Shown: positions 1 to 9,805, counted from the first letter of the stretch. The stretch: 64,000 bases of DNA from Shouchella xiaoxiensis (GCF_016907895.1 NZ_JAFBCV010000004.1:1-64000), one strand, 5' to 3'. The notes: generated by a model not told the origin, from the sequence alone. Numbers and translations are program-made.

Positions 1-32
1 AGCAAAGCATTCATTATGCTTTGCTCTTTTTT
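1..32. terminator. Bidirectional-type hairpin at the left edge
   Basis: A perfect 10 bp stem (positions 1-10 with 16-25, loop TCATT) is followed on the plus strand by a T-rich run at 27-32. The lytH stop codon lies inside the hairpin, so it probably ends lytH and a converging plus-strand gene outside the window. Confidence 0.6.
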
Positions 33-1018
33 GCTTGCTTGGCCGTTCGTTCCCATTGTTTGAGGGATGGAAACGGATCAAAAGACCACTCTGTTATGCC
101 ATTGTCACGATACATTCCGTAATGTAAGTGAGGTGGGAACTTTCCTTGTGTTCCGGGCTTTCCGTATCCAGATGATCCGCAGTAGCCTATAATTTGACCA
201 GCCTCCACGATCGTACCTTTCTCAATTCCCTTTTCAAACCCATTTAGATGAGCATAGTAATGATAAATATTATCTAAATCACGTATTCCTACACGCCAAC
301 CTCCATATGGATTCCAGCCAATTGTTTCTACTATACCGTGAGAGCTTGACTGGATCGGTACGTTGTAATTAGCGAAGAGGTCAGTACCTTCATGAATCCG
401 TCTGCCGCCCCAGCCGCGGCGATCACCCCATGTACTTTTGTAGCTGTAGTTATGGTTAAGAGGCATCACAAAAGCGTGGTTGTGTAAATCTAATCGTTGG
501 TGTTGTTTATAAATTAATGCATGACCAGACACGATTGTAACGCTTTGCTCACGTTGATAAAAATGCCAAAGTGCTATGCGGAAATCTTCCTCTGTAAATC
601 CATATGACTCAAGATAGCGAGCTAAAGTATAGAGCACGTCTTCATCGTCCGATAAAAGCGCTTTGCCATCGCCATTCCCATCTAATCCAATTCCTTCAAA
701 CAAGCTAATTGTAGTAGGATCGACATCATCTTTATTCGGATTTAACGGACCAACCCACTCTTCCTGTGCATAATAAATGGAAATAAAACCTTCTGCATCT
801 GGTCGATCACGCCGTGCTTTCCGTAATCCACGTTCATAAGAATCTACCGCTGCTAAATAATACCAAGGAACATTCGTGACTGTTTCCATCTTTTTGTATA
901 ATGCTAGTCGTTCCTGATAAGGATTGACGTCAGCTGCTTCAGCTGTAAGAGGAGGTAACGACGATAAGTAAAGGAATAGGGCTAATAACAAGCAGATTAT
1001 TCGTCGTAAAGTGAACAT
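14..1018 (-). CDS. lytH: M23-family peptidoglycan endopeptidase, LytH-like
   Basis: A 334-residue secreted protein with an N-terminal hydrophobic segment (about residues 8-28). It has the M23 (lysostaphin-type) zinc site: H-x3-D in RIHEGTDLF and HLHYG near the C-terminus. In B. subtilis LytH (YunA, similar length) is a sporulation L-Ala-D-Glu endopeptidase that trims cortex/spore peptidoglycan peptides. The position next to lipA matches that genome. The ATG start has an upstream GGAG. Family assignment is firm; the exact cleavage site and sporulation role come from homology. Confidence 0.88.
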   Translation of the reverse strand: MFTLRRIICLLLALFLYLSSLPPLTAEAADVNPYQERLALYKKMETVTNVPWYYLAAVDSYERGLRKARRDRPDAEGFISIYYAQEEWVGPLNPNKDDVDPTTISLFEGIGLDGNGDGKALLSDDEDVLYTLARYLESYGFTEEDFRIALWHFYQREQSVTIVSGHALIYKQHQRLDLHNHAFVMPLNHNYSYKSTWGDRRGWGGRRIHEGTDLFANYNVPIQSSSHGIVETIGWNPYGGWRVGIRDLDNIYHYYAHLNGFEKGIEKGTIVEAGQIIGYCGSSGYGKPGTQGKFPPHLHYGMYRDNGITEWSFDPFPSLKQWERTAKQAKKSKA

Positions 1019-1192
1019 ATCATACAGACTCCTTTCTAAAGCTTTTTGTTAGGTTTCGTAAAAACAATAAAAATCATGTCTAAAAATGCTTACCAAATTT
1101 GTCTAAAAAGAAGGTTGGTCAACACTTTAAAACATGGTACGATTAGACAGACATCATTAATTATGAAAATTCCCAAAGAAGGGATGCTGGTT

Positions 1193-2107
1193 ATGACAAA
1201 AAAAGATGAGTATCAACGAAAGCCTGAATGGTTAAAAATTAAATTAAATACAAATGAATCCTACACGGGTTTAAAGAAAATGATGCGCGAAAAAAAATTA
1301 CATACGGTTTGTGAAGAAGCTAGGTGTCCGAATATTCATGAATGCTGGGCTGTTAGAAAAACAGCTACGTTTATGATTTTAGGAGATATTTGTACACGAG
1401 GCTGCCGTTTTTGTGCGGTAAAGACCGGTTTGCCAACAGAATTGGATTTAGAGGAGCCGGAACGTGTTGCGGATTCTGTTGAAATGATGGGCTTAAAACA
1501 TGTGGTTATAACGGCAGTCGCTAGGGATGATTTAAAAGATGGGGGCTCGTTTGTATTTGCTGAAACAGTCCGAGCGATTAGACGAAAAAACCCCTTCTGT
1601 ACGATTGAAGTCCTTCCCTCAGATATGTTAGGGAATGAAGCAAGCTTACAAACTTTGATGGATGCTCGTCCTAATATTATGAATCATAATATTGAAACAG
1701 TCCGTCGATTAACGCCAAAAGTACGAGCCAGAGCAAAGTACGATCGCACGCTTGAATTCTTGCGACGAGCAAAAGAGATGCATGCAGACATACCAACCAA
1801 ATCAAGTATCATGATTGGACTTGGTGAAACGAAAGAAGAAATTATTGAAACGATGGATGATTTGCGGGCTCATGATGTGGATATTTTAACGATTGGACAA
1901 TATTTGCAACCGACAAAAAAACATTTAAACGTAATTAAATACTATCACCCTGATGAATTTGCTGAATTAAAGGAAATTGCGTTAAAAAAAGGATTTAGTC
2001 ATTGTGAAGCAGGTCCACTTGTTCGCTCTTCTTATCATGCAGATGAACAAGTAAACCAAGCTCAAGTAAATTTAGAAGCAAAAAAAGTGCAAAATCAAGA
2101 GGTATAA
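1193..2107 (+). CDS. lipA: Lipoyl synthase
   Basis: A radical-SAM enzyme that inserts two sulfurs into protein-bound octanoyl groups to make lipoyl cofactors for 2-oxoacid dehydrogenases. Numbering from the ATG at 1193 gives 304 residues, close to B. subtilis LipA (298). The auxiliary cluster cysteines are C40, C45 and C51, the SAM-cluster cysteines are C67, C71 and C74 (C-x3-C-x2-C), and the C-terminal RSSYHADEQ motif is present. The frame is open upstream, but conservation begins at MTKKDE and GAAGGG lies 9 nt before this ATG. It ends at a hairpin shared with the converging yutC. Confidence 0.96.
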   Translation: MTKKDEYQRKPEWLKIKLNTNESYTGLKKMMREKKLHTVCEEARCPNIHECWAVRKTATFMILGDICTRGCRFCAVKTGLPTELDLEEPERVADSVEMMGLKHVVITAVARDDLKDGGSFVFAETVRAIRRKNPFCTIEVLPSDMLGNEASLQTLMDARPNIMNHNIETVRRLTPKVRARAKYDRTLEFLRRAKEMHADIPTKSSIMIGLGETKEEIIETMDDLRAHDVDILTIGQYLQPTKKHLNVIKYYHPDEFAELKEIALKKGFSHCEAGPLVRSSYHADEQVNQAQVNLEAKKVQNQEV

Positions 2108-2111
2108 AACG

Positions 2112-2136
2112 AACGGACATGCAGAGCATGTCCGTT
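2112..2136. terminator. Hairpin between lipA and yutC
   Basis: An 11 bp perfect stem (2112-2122 with 2126-2136, loop AGA) sits between the converging lipA and yutC genes. The T-run is weak on both strands. Confidence 0.6.
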
Positions 2137-2743
2137 AATTTCCTTGTCGTAACTCCTCTTGTTTTTTCCGCATAATATCCATATCTTTATCCATTTCAAT
2201 ATCGACATTTCCTTGAGGTCGTGTTTTCATCTCTTCAATTGTTTCCTTAATCATCCAAGCGTACTCTTTGCTACCAGCAGTTACGTTTTCATAACGTGCA
2301 ATTTCTTTAATATGAGATGGATCATTTGAGACGTAGACTTCGTAAAAGCTAGGAATCGACGCCATAACAGACCGTTTTACCTGATCGGCAACTAAGTTTT
2401 CGGGTTGACCATCATCTTGTTGTTCATATACAGCAAGCGCATATTTATCAGTAATCAAAACGGCGGCTTCATTAATGGAGCGATTGTCGACAAGCATGCG
2501 AGAGATACCCTCTGCAAGCATATCGCGGTTAACAACAAGAGCACCGGCATGATCGTTATTTTGTTGCATTTCTTCGTAAGTATGACGTGAATAACCATAG
2601 CCACGAGCCATTTGATTGGAATCATACTCTGTGCCGCGAGGTGTTTGACGAGCTTCATTTGTTTGATACATGCCATCATTGCTTTGCTGGTTACATGCCG
2701 TTACTAACAGTAAAAATAGCAATAAGCTTAACCTTTTTTTCAT
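2135..2743 (-). CDS. yutC: YhcN/YlaJ-family sporulation lipoprotein (YutC-like)
   Basis: A 202-residue lipoprotein. The signal peptide MKKRLSLLLFLLLVTAC has a lipobox (VTAC) with the lipidated cysteine at residue 17. After a Gln/Asn-rich linker comes the YhcN/YlaJ domain (ALAVYE, SVMASIPSFYEVYVSNDP). Family members are made in the forespore and are linked to spore germination. The start at 2743 is preceded by GGAGG; the open frame further upstream is not part of the protein. Gene position between lipA and yutD matches B. subtilis yutC. Confidence 0.85.
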   Translation of the reverse strand: MKKRLSLLLFLLLVTACNQQSNDGMYQTNEARQTPRGTEYDSNQMARGYGYSRHTYEEMQQNNDHAGALVVNRDMLAEGISRMLVDNRSINEAAVLITDKYALAVYEQQDDGQPENLVADQVKRSVMASIPSFYEVYVSNDPSHIKEIARYENVTAGSKEYAWMIKETIEEMKTRPQGNVDIEMDKDMDIMRKKQEELRQGN

Positions 2744-2906
2744 GTAATAATCCTCCATTCTCTTGTAAAAGCTTTTTAGTAGCATGCCACGATTTAGTTG
2801 GCTTAGAGGTAACAAATTATGGTTAGTTGCTTTATAATGAAGATGAGAAAATGTGGGAAGAAATATGTTAAAATAAATGGATAATGAGTTAATTAGAGGT
2901 GGATAC

Positions 2907-3197
2907 ATGATTAGCATTTGCGGTGTCGATTATGAAATTTTACAAAATGAAAAAGAGGGTTGGGACGAAGAAGCGTTCAAAGCTCGTTATAGTGATGTAC
3001 TAAATAAATATGATTATGTCGTTGGCGATTGGGGCTACAATCAATTGCGTCTCCGTGGTTTCTTTGATGATAAAAATAAAAAATCAACATTTGATAAGAA
3101 GATCAGTACGTTGCCAGATTATTTATATGAGTATTGTAATTTTGGCTGTGCGTATTTTGTTTTAGGTCGCATAAAAAAACAAGCAAAAGAAGAGTAA
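2907..3197 (+). CDS. yutD: YutD family protein (DUF1027)
   Basis: A 96-residue cytosolic protein of unknown function, recognised as YutD by the YVVGDWGYNQLRLRGFF core and the LPDYLYEYCNFGCAYFVL tail. The ATG at 2907 follows GAGGTGG with normal spacing, so upstream in-frame codons are excluded. It is monocistronic and ends in a hairpin shared with the converging small gene. No role can be read from the sequence. Confidence 0.85.
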   Translation: MISICGVDYEILQNEKEGWDEEAFKARYSDVLNKYDYVVGDWGYNQLRLRGFFDDKNKKSTFDKKISTLPDYLYEYCNFGCAYFVLGRIKKQAKEE

Positions 3198-3219
3198 AAG
3201 CGGGATTTCGCTTTTACTC
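3192..3219. terminator. Bidirectional hairpin between yutD and the small converging gene
   Basis: Perfect 11 bp stem 3192-3202 with 3209-3219, overlapping the stop codons of both converging genes. Confidence 0.65.
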
Positions 3220-3456
3220 ATCATGTGTAGGGTGATGATTTGGGTATTTTCTTGGCAGGCCAGCGTGTTGTTTCTTATCGAGATAATTAAACGCGCTATA
3301 TTCTCGCTGACCCTCTTCCCATTCCGTTTGTTTATTTACAACAGGAGTATCCTTATTGAATGGTGAGCCATAAGGACCTTCAGGAGTTGCTTCAGGAACA
3401 ATATAGTTATGGCCTGCCTCGACATTCTCAAAGTCTGTATAGCGTTTCTTAGTCAT
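3214..3456 (-). CDS. Small hydrophilic protein of unknown function
   Basis: An 80-residue, highly polar protein rich in Glu, Pro, His and Asn, with no cysteine, membrane segment or recognised domain. Its C-terminus is YPNHHPTHDE. The ATG has a G-rich Shine-Dalgarno (GGGGG) just upstream. Similar small proteins accompany yut genes in other Bacillaceae, and the composition would suit a spore-associated or intrinsically disordered protein, but this is only a guess. It is a real gene judging by start signal and terminator. Confidence 0.55.
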   Translation of the reverse strand: MTKKRYTDFENVEAGHNYIVPEATPEGPYGSPFNKDTPVVNKQTEWEEGQREYSAFNYLDKKQHAGLPRKYPNHHPTHDE

Positions 3457-3524
3457 TTCGTCACCCCCGCTACTAGCTTGTCCAAAACAGAAGATATAAT
3501 GAGGAAGACGAAGGAGTGAGTCAG

Positions 3525-3983
3525 TTGTATTTTATTGATCAAAACCGTATTGAACAAGAGCTGCTATATATAGAGAAACTCGTTGATTTACAAGAAACAC
3601 ATACGTTTTCAACTGCTCCGATTGATCAGTTAGCTTTAGAAAGAATAGCGTCGGTCTTAATTGAATCAATTATTGATGTGGGAAACCAAATGATTGACGG
3701 ATTTATTATGCGAGATCCAGGTGGATATGAGGATATAATTGACATCATGCTTGATGAGAGAGTTATTTCTTCAGAGGATGCTATTCATCTAAAAGCGTTA
3801 ATTCGGGTTCGAAAAGAACTTTCTTACAATTACAGAGAGCTAGACTACGAACGATTAGCGAAACAATTACGAGCGAGTCATAACAGTGTAAAGGCCTTTC
3901 CAATACAAATTAGAGCTTATTTGCAAAATGAGTTAGGGGTAATTACTGCGTTTATTCCCGATTCTGAGACTGAAAGAAAGTAG
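3525..3983 (+). CDS. yutE: YutE, DUF86/HepT-like nuclease-fold protein
   Basis: A 152-residue all-helical protein of the DUF86/HepT-like group. The true start is probably the TTG at 3525, eight nt after GGAG; the GTG at 3516 lies within the Shine-Dalgarno. HepT toxins use an R-x4-H-x-Y site; here the equivalent stretch is RKELSYNY, so the histidine is absent, and there is no MNT partner gene beside it. A free-standing, perhaps non-toxic role is likely. yutF follows after 8 nt. Confidence 0.78.
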   Translation: MYFIDQNRIEQELLYIEKLVDLQETHTFSTAPIDQLALERIASVLIESIIDVGNQMIDGFIMRDPGGYEDIIDIMLDERVISSEDAIHLKALIRVRKELSYNYRELDYERLAKQLRASHNSVKAFPIQIRAYLQNELGVITAFIPDSETERK

Positions 3984-3991
3984 AAAAAACA

Positions 3992-4747
3992 ATGAAGGCA
4001 TACAAAAGTTACTTATTTGACTTAGATGGTACGATTTACCACGGAAATAAAGCGATTTCCAGTGCAATCCAGTTTTTAAATCAATTGGAGTTAAAAAACA
4101 TTCCCTATGGCTTTGTGACGAACAACTCCACGCAAACCCCAGATCAGGTTGCGAAGAAATTAACTAACTTAGGAGTAAAAGTGGAAGCGCGGCAAGTTGT
4201 AACGTCCAGTATTGCTACGGCAGCGTATGTACGCAAGCATTATAGAGATGTCTCTGTTTTTGTTATTGGCGAGGTCGGTCTTCAGGAAGCGTTCTCACAG
4301 TATAGGCAAGATTCAATTCGCCCGAACCTTGTTGTGGTAGGATTAGACCGAAAAATAACCCACGATAAGATGAGCGTAGCAGCGAGATGTATCGTGAATG
4401 GTGCTACTTTTATTGCAACGAACCCTGATCGAATGATTACACAGGAAAATGGACTCGTTTGCGGCAACGGGGCAATTGCACAAGCCATTGCATACGCTGC
4501 AAATACAGAACCTGTTGTTATTGGAAAACCAAGTGCAGAAATTCTTCATACGGCTGTTAATCAGTTGGGTTTTAATGCGCTAGAGACCGTTTTTGTTGGG
4601 GATAATTACGAAACGGATATTTTAGCTGGTATTCGCGCTAAGATGGACACGATTCATGTTCAGACAGGTGTTACCGTATCTTGTCAATCATTTGATGAAC
4701 AGCCTACATATAGTATTCCTTCGCTAATTAATTGGAGCTTGTTGTAA
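3992..4747 (+). CDS. yutF: HAD superfamily IIA phosphatase, YutF/NagD-like
   Basis: A 251-residue haloacid-dehalogenase-type sugar or nucleotide phosphatase. It has the DxD nucleophile motif (FDLDGT, Asp10 and Asp12), the T/S motif VTNNST, a type IIA cap, the lysine in IGKPSAE and the final VGDNYETDI acidic motif. The substrate is not deducible. It follows yutE by 8 nt and has only a weak purine-rich ribosome site, which suggests translational coupling. A strong hairpin follows. Confidence 0.88.
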   Translation: MKAYKSYLFDLDGTIYHGNKAISSAIQFLNQLELKNIPYGFVTNNSTQTPDQVAKKLTNLGVKVEARQVVTSSIATAAYVRKHYRDVSVFVIGEVGLQEAFSQYRQDSIRPNLVVVGLDRKITHDKMSVAARCIVNGATFIATNPDRMITQENGLVCGNGAIAQAIAYAANTEPVVIGKPSAEILHTAVNQLGFNALETVFVGDNYETDILAGIRAKMDTIHVQTGVTVSCQSFDEQPTYSIPSLINWSLL

Positions 4748-4750
4748 AGA

Positions 4751-4784
4751 AGCACACGTCGATTATTATTCGACGTGTGCTTTT
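4751..4784. terminator. Terminator between yutF and yutG
   Basis: An 11 bp perfect stem (4751-4761 with 4771-4781) is followed by TTTT. It serves yutF and lies across the 3' end of yutG. Confidence 0.8.
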
Positions 4785-5248
4785 CTATGTGCAAGTCTAC
4801 TTGATGCAGCTGCCGCAATCGCGCCTACAATATCATCTAAGAACGTATTGCAAATGCCACTTGATTTATCATTTAGTCGCTGAAGGATTCCGGGTTTTAG
4901 TTTATCGATATAGCCATAATTAGTAAATCCGATTGATCCGTAAACATTGACAATCGATAAAGCAATAATTTCATCTACTCCGTAAAGTCCTTCATCTCGT
5001 TCTAAAATGCTTTGCAACGGTTCATCCAGTGCTTTTTTTTCCGTCAATATATCTAATTGAATGCCAGTAATCACGGCGTTTTGTACTTCGCGTTTTGATA
5101 AAACACGATCTACATTTGCTAGACAGGTTTCTAACGTTAAGCCTGGGTGATAGTGTGCTTGCAATTCGTATACGAGCGCTGCGATGTCAGAAAGCAACAC
5201 GCCTCGGTCCGTTAATAAAGCACGGGCTGTCTGTTCAACTTCATCCAA
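4766..5248 (-). CDS. yutG: Phosphatidylglycerophosphatase A-like protein YutG
   Basis: A 160-residue PgpA-family protein. The acidic motif DEIIALSIVNVYGSIGFTNYGYIDK and the C-terminal SGICNTFLDDIVGAIAAA stretch are typical. PgpA enzymes dephosphorylate phosphatidylglycerophosphate to phosphatidylglycerol. It lacks long membrane helices, like other Bacillus YutG proteins, so the substrate could differ. The start at 5248 has GGGGG upstream. It is transcribed divergently from yutH. Confidence 0.82.
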   Translation of the reverse strand: MDEVEQTARALLTDRGVLLSDIAALVYELQAHYHPGLTLETCLANVDRVLSKREVQNAVITGIQLDILTEKKALDEPLQSILERDEGLYGVDEIIALSIVNVYGSIGFTNYGYIDKLKPGILQRLNDKSSGICNTFLDDIVGAIAAAASSRLAHRKAHVE

Positions 5249-5373
5249 GTGTAATTCCCCCTCATAAAAAACAACTTCAGAGCATTCTTATTTCTAGTCT
5301 ACGTGTGTGCACACATTTTATGCGGTTGGGTCATAGACTAGATAAAAGGATAGACGTCTGAGGAGGGGAAAAC

Positions 5374-6405
5374 GTGCTCGAACGAAATGTGTATGATCAA
5401 TATAAACTTTACTGTGAAGAGCGGTTTTCTATTGGTGACTATGAAGGTTTTATTGCGAATAACCAAGCCTATTTAATTGTACCGAAGGATGAGATGCAAA
5501 CCGAAGAGAGCGTGATGGTCGCATTCGCCACCTTTATGCGTCAGACTGGCGACGAATCTGTTTTGGAATTAATTTTAAACAATACGAACCAGAATTCAAC
5601 TTTAGTGGATGGACAGGAGGTCTATCTTTTTCGCTTACCTAATTGGGGGGAAGATAGGGGAATTCGCATCCAATCATCTTGGGATCTCGGTAATCAATTG
5701 CATACTTGGCATCAAAAAGGACAGCAAGGATTCGATCAATGGAGAAAAGCCACTATTTCTCCATGGCCTACATTGTGGTCAACAAGGCTTGAACAGCTAG
5801 AGGGATGGTATCAACAAGTCAATTCACAGGGGCCTAAAACAGGAACAGATGAAGCTTTTTTATATACGTACCCTTATTTTATGGGCATAACAGAAAATGC
5901 AATTCAGTATGCTGTTGATACGCAACTGGATGTGCCAATGGAGCCTCGAGATGTAGGCACCATTTGCCATCGTCGTTTTAGTGAAAAAAGCTGGATGCGC
6001 ATTTCTGAAAATGGTCAAATTATTAAACCGCCTACCTCATTCTTGTTTGACCACCCCGCTCGTGACCTAGCAGAATGGATGCGGAGTAAACGGCTAGAAC
6101 AAAATTCACGGAATGAACTATCAACGTTTTTAGAAGGGTATGAACAAACACAAATATTATCAGCATATACATGGCAACTCATGTTTTCTAGGTTGTTGTT
6201 CCCCTTACATTACTTTGAAATTCTTGAAAATTATTATCGTGCACAATTGCCACATGAACAAACTCTGTTTACTGAACAGTTTCAAGCATTTTTGGATGTA
6301 GAAAAAACAAATACGACTTTTCTAGGAGAATTTGCTGAAGAGGCAAAGTTAAGTAGAAACCGGTCTTTCCCAGAGTTAGATTGGTTAATTGGTCAAAAGC
6401 TTTGA
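5374..6405 (+). CDS. yutH: Spore coat-associated protein YutH
   Basis: A 343-residue protein of the CotS/YutH group with an aminoglycoside-phosphotransferase (APH)-like fold. The GTG start at 5374 follows a strong GAGGAGGGG. The canonical kinase HxDxxxxN loop is not evident; HRRFSEKSW occupies the region, so catalytic activity is doubtful. B. subtilis YutH is a coat protein made in the mother cell and lies at the same place beside hom. A sporulation-specific promoter is expected but could not be assigned. Confidence 0.8.
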   Translation: MLERNVYDQYKLYCEERFSIGDYEGFIANNQAYLIVPKDEMQTEESVMVAFATFMRQTGDESVLELILNNTNQNSTLVDGQEVYLFRLPNWGEDRGIRIQSSWDLGNQLHTWHQKGQQGFDQWRKATISPWPTLWSTRLEQLEGWYQQVNSQGPKTGTDEAFLYTYPYFMGITENAIQYAVDTQLDVPMEPRDVGTICHRRFSEKSWMRISENGQIIKPPTSFLFDHPARDLAEWMRSKRLEQNSRNELSTFLEGYEQTQILSAYTWQLMFSRLLFPLHYFEILENYYRAQLPHEQTLFTEQFQAFLDVEKTNTTFLGEFAEEAKLSRNRSFPELDWLIGQKL

Positions 6406-6413
6406 AAAAAGTC

Positions 6414-6442
6414 TTGATATGAAAAAGAATACACTCTATAAT
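6414..6442 (+). promoter_or_regulatory. SigA-type promoter of hom-thrC-thrB
   Basis: TTGATA (6414-6419), a 17 bp spacer and a perfect TATAAT (6437-6442) lie just after yutH. The leader to the hom GTG is only about 45 nt, too short for a T-box or riboswitch. Confidence 0.75.
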
Positions 6443-6493
6443 GTCCATTATATATATACAGTTGTTTTTTTAAAGAGGACACGGGGTGATAAA

Positions 6494-7795
6494 GTGGAGG
6501 AGAGAGAAATTCAAGTAGGTTTATTAGGTTTAGGAACAGTTGGAACAGGTGTCGCATCTATTATCAAGCATCACCAAGAAACCTTATCTCATCAAATTGG
6601 CAGAAAAATTGTTATCAAACGAGCACTTGTAAAAGATAAAAAAAAAGTGCGAGAAAGCTGGTTGTCTAATCTTGAATTAACGGAAAATGCCAATGATATT
6701 ATTGAAGATCCTTCGATTGAGGCTGTAATTGAAGTAATGGGTGGAATAGAAGAAACTCGTTTGCTGGTCGAGCGAGCTTTAAAAGAAAAAAAACATGTCA
6801 TTACTGCAAATAAGGACTTAATGGCTGAACACGGATCAACATTATTACAAATGGCTAATGAGCAAAAGTGCGATCTCTTTTACGAGGCAAGTGTAGCTGG
6901 AGGCATACCCATTATACGAACGATATCTGAAGGACTTTCAGCAGATAAGTTAACGAAAATAATGGGGATTGTGAATGGAACAACGAACTACATGTTAACA
7001 AAAATGAGTGCAAATAACCGAACTTTTGATGATGTTTTACTGGAAGCGCAGGAACTTGGGTATGCAGAAGCAGATCCAACTGCCGATGTGGATGGAATTG
7101 ATGCCGCAAGAAAAATGGCTATTCTTTCCTCGCTTGCTTTTTCCTCACCCGTACAAATAGAAGATGTTTCTGTCAAAGGTATTCGGCAAGTATCCGATGT
7201 TGACTTAGCTTTCTGTCAACAGCTCGGTTATACTATGAAGCTAATTGGGGTGGCGCAAAAAGATGAAGGTCAGATTGAAGTTCGGGTTGAGCCTACCTTG
7301 TTGCCAAACGCTCATCCATTAGCAAATGTGCATAACGAGTTTAATGCCGTTCTTGTTCACGGCGAGGCTGTTGGCGAAACGATGTTTTATGGACCAGGCG
7401 CAGGCTCACTTCCTACTGCTACAGCCGTTGTAAGTGATTTAGTAGCTGTAATGAAAAATATGCAGCGACGAGTGAATGGTTATTCTTATCAAACACCGCT
7501 ATTTCAATCAACATTTAAAACAGAAGATGAAATTCAATCTCAGTACTTTATTCGTTTGCATGTTTACGATCGAGCAGGCACATTTGCAGCGGTAACGAAT
7601 CTTTTTGCACAACATGACGTTAGTTTTGAAAAATTACTACAGCTGCCTCTAGAGAATCAGACTGAACTTGCAGAGATTGTTCTCGTTACTCACAGCTCAA
7701 GCGTAGCCATTATAAAAAAATTATTGATCGCTTTAAATCAACTTAGTGCAGTTGATAAAGTTGCAAGTTATTATCGCGTTGAAGGAGGAGAGTAG
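6494..7795 (+). CDS. hom: Homoserine dehydrogenase
   Basis: Reduces aspartate semialdehyde to homoserine, the branch point to threonine and methionine. It has 433 residues from the GTG at 6494, which follows GGGGTGAT; the longer open frame runs back through the promoter and can be excluded. It shows the N-terminal NAD-binding GLLGLGTVGTGV, the catalytic core with GIVNGTTNYMLTKM and EADPTADVDGIDAARK, and a C-terminal ACT domain (about residues 345-425). First gene of hom-thrC-thrB. Confidence 0.96.
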   Translation: MEEREIQVGLLGLGTVGTGVASIIKHHQETLSHQIGRKIVIKRALVKDKKKVRESWLSNLELTENANDIIEDPSIEAVIEVMGGIEETRLLVERALKEKKHVITANKDLMAEHGSTLLQMANEQKCDLFYEASVAGGIPIIRTISEGLSADKLTKIMGIVNGTTNYMLTKMSANNRTFDDVLLEAQELGYAEADPTADVDGIDAARKMAILSSLAFSSPVQIEDVSVKGIRQVSDVDLAFCQQLGYTMKLIGVAQKDEGQIEVRVEPTLLPNAHPLANVHNEFNAVLVHGEAVGETMFYGPGAGSLPTATAVVSDLVAVMKNMQRRVNGYSYQTPLFQSTFKTEDEIQSQYFIRLHVYDRAGTFAAVTNLFAQHDVSFEKLLQLPLENQTELAEIVLVTHSSSVAIIKKLLIALNQLSAVDKVASYYRVEGGE

Positions 7796-8863
7796 ATGAA
7801 TCAATGGAAAGGGTTGCTTGAACAATACAGCTCGTATTTGCCAATGACAGAACAAACACCTGCGTTATCGTTAGGAGAAGGAAATACCCCACTCATTCGT
7901 CTGGATACTCTTTCAGCCGAATGGGGAATTCAGTTGCATATAAAATATGAAGGTGCAAACCCAACAGGATCTTTTAAAGATCGCGGAATGGTTATGGCTG
8001 TTGCAAAAGCGAAAGAAGCAGGTGCAACAACGATTATCTGTGCCTCAACGGGAAATACGGCAGCGTCAGCGGCGGCATATGGTGCTCGAGCAAATCTTCG
8101 AGTCGTGGTTGTAATGCCTAAAGGAAAAATCGCTCAAGGTAAACTGGCTCAGGCAGCGATGTATGGGGCTGAAATGATTGAGATTGAAGGCAACTTTGAT
8201 CATGCTCTCGCTCTTGTTCGAGAACTAAGTGAGTCAAAAGAAATTGCCCTTGTTAATTCTGTTAATCCTTATCGTCTTGAAGGTCAGAAAACGGCAGCTT
8301 TTGAGATTTGTCAACAGCTTGGAAAAGCACCAGAAATACTAGCTATTCCAGTCGGAAATGCAGGGAATATCTCCGCTTATTGGAAAGGATTTAAAGAATT
8401 TAATCATGCATCACAAACAGGTCTGCCACAATTACATGGATTTCAAGCTGCTGGTGCGGCACCTATCGTGCACAACAAAGTAATTGACTTCCCAGAAACG
8501 ATTGCTAGTGCAATTCGAATTGGTAACCCTGCAAGTTGGGAAAAGGCTGTTGTTGCTTTAAATGAATCCAACGGGGTCATTGATAAAGTTAGTGATGAAG
8601 AAATACTAGCTGCATACAAAGAACTTGCTTCAAAAGAAGGCGTGTTTGCTGAACCTGGATCTTGTGCCGCAATCGCGGGTGTTAAAAAACAAGTACAATC
8701 CGGGAAGATTAAACAGAAAGCGCAAGTTGTAGCGATTTTAACAGGAAACGGTCTAAAAGATCCAACAACCGCTTTGGATGTATCAAATGTTAAACCGCTT
8801 GCATTTGAACTATCAAAAGAAGCCTTGCACACATACTTAGTTCAACAGGAAGCGCTGGTGTAA
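7796..8863 (+). CDS. thrC: Threonine synthase
   Basis: A PLP enzyme converting O-phosphohomoserine to threonine. It has 355 residues, with the PLP lysine K61 in TGSFKDRGM and the phosphate-binding GNAGN loop. The ATG follows the hom stop directly (TAG ATG), so it is translationally coupled, with GGAGGAG in the end of hom as ribosome site. Confidence 0.96.
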   Translation: MNQWKGLLEQYSSYLPMTEQTPALSLGEGNTPLIRLDTLSAEWGIQLHIKYEGANPTGSFKDRGMVMAVAKAKEAGATTIICASTGNTAASAAAYGARANLRVVVVMPKGKIAQGKLAQAAMYGAEMIEIEGNFDHALALVRELSESKEIALVNSVNPYRLEGQKTAAFEICQQLGKAPEILAIPVGNAGNISAYWKGFKEFNHASQTGLPQLHGFQAAGAAPIVHNKVIDFPETIASAIRIGNPASWEKAVVALNESNGVIDKVSDEEILAAYKELASKEGVFAEPGSCAAIAGVKKQVQSGKIKQKAQVVAILTGNGLKDPTTALDVSNVKPLAFELSKEALHTYLVQQEALV

Positions 8864-9757
8864 ATGATGTTTTCGATAACGGTTCCAGCTAGCACGGCAA
8901 ATTTAGGGCCAGGCTTCGATTCAATTGGACTGGCGCTTAACAAATACCTGTATTTAGAAGGATCTCAAGCGGAGCAATGGGTGTTTGAGTGCGATTCGCC
9001 AGGGTTAACAAACCTCAAGCCGACAAATTTAATCACAGAAGCTGCTTCATTTGCCAGTAAGCATTTTGGGAGTTCGCTTCCTCCTTGTCATGTAAAAATG
9101 GAAAATGAAATCCCTCTTGCAAAAGGCTTTGGTTCTAGTGCAGCGGCGACTGTTGCAGGTATTGAATTAGCAAGTTATTTTTGTAGGTCAGCTGTGTCAA
9201 AAGCGGACAAAGCCCGGATTGCTTCATTGTGGGAAGGTCATCCAGATAATGTGGCAGCATCCATTTACGGAGGACTTGTCATTGGTGCGCACAGGCAGGA
9301 TGATACAGATATTATTCATATTGAAAATCCCGAGGTTGAAATGGTTGCAGTCATCCCAAGTGAGACGTTGGCAACAAAAAAAGCACGGGCGTTGTTACCA
9401 AAGAAATTGGATTTTAGTGTAGCTGTTGAAGCAAGCGCGTTGGCAAATGTCGTGACAGCTGCTTGTGTAATGAATAATTGGAAATTAGCAGGTAAATTAA
9501 TGATGGAGGATCAATTTCATCAACCTTATAGAAACACCGTTGTTCCAGAGATGGATAAGCTATTTCAATTTGCTAAAGAAGATAGTCAGATTTTCGGAGC
9601 TGCATTAAGTGGAGCAGGTCCAATTTTATTGTGTTTTGTTGAACCAGGAGCTACAGCTAGCGTCGCTTACAAAGTCAATGATGCATTTCCTACTCATATT
9701 GCTGAAGAAATAAAACCCGCATTACTTGGTTCAGCAATTTCAGTCGCACAAGCATAG
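8864..9757 (+). CDS. thrB: Homoserine kinase
   Basis: A GHMP-family kinase that phosphorylates homoserine for ThrC. It has 297 residues, with the ATP-binding PLAKGFGSSAAATVAG loop at about residues 85-102 and a C-terminal GAALSGAGPILL motif. The start codon immediately follows the thrC stop (TAA ATG). Last gene of the threonine operon; no clear terminator is seen before the next small gene, so read-through is possible. Confidence 0.95.
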   Translation: MMFSITVPASTANLGPGFDSIGLALNKYLYLEGSQAEQWVFECDSPGLTNLKPTNLITEAASFASKHFGSSLPPCHVKMENEIPLAKGFGSSAAATVAGIELASYFCRSAVSKADKARIASLWEGHPDNVAASIYGGLVIGAHRQDDTDIIHIENPEVEMVAVIPSETLATKKARALLPKKLDFSVAVEASALANVVTAACVMNNWKLAGKLMMEDQFHQPYRNTVVPEMDKLFQFAKEDSQIFGAALSGAGPILLCFVEPGATASVAYKVNDAFPTHIAEEIKPALLGSAISVAQA

Positions 9758-9805
9758 TCTTTCTTATTGATGGCATACTAATCGTCAAAAAGGGAGGAAG
9801 AATGG

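Noticed and set aside
3525-3983. HepT/MNT toxin-antitoxin system at yutE
   Set aside because: No nucleotidyltransferase partner is adjacent and the HepT histidine is replaced; it matches the stand-alone housekeeping YutE by synteny.
6443-6493. T-box or other leader in front of hom
   Set aside because: The promoter lies only about 50 nt before the start codon, leaving no room for such a leader.
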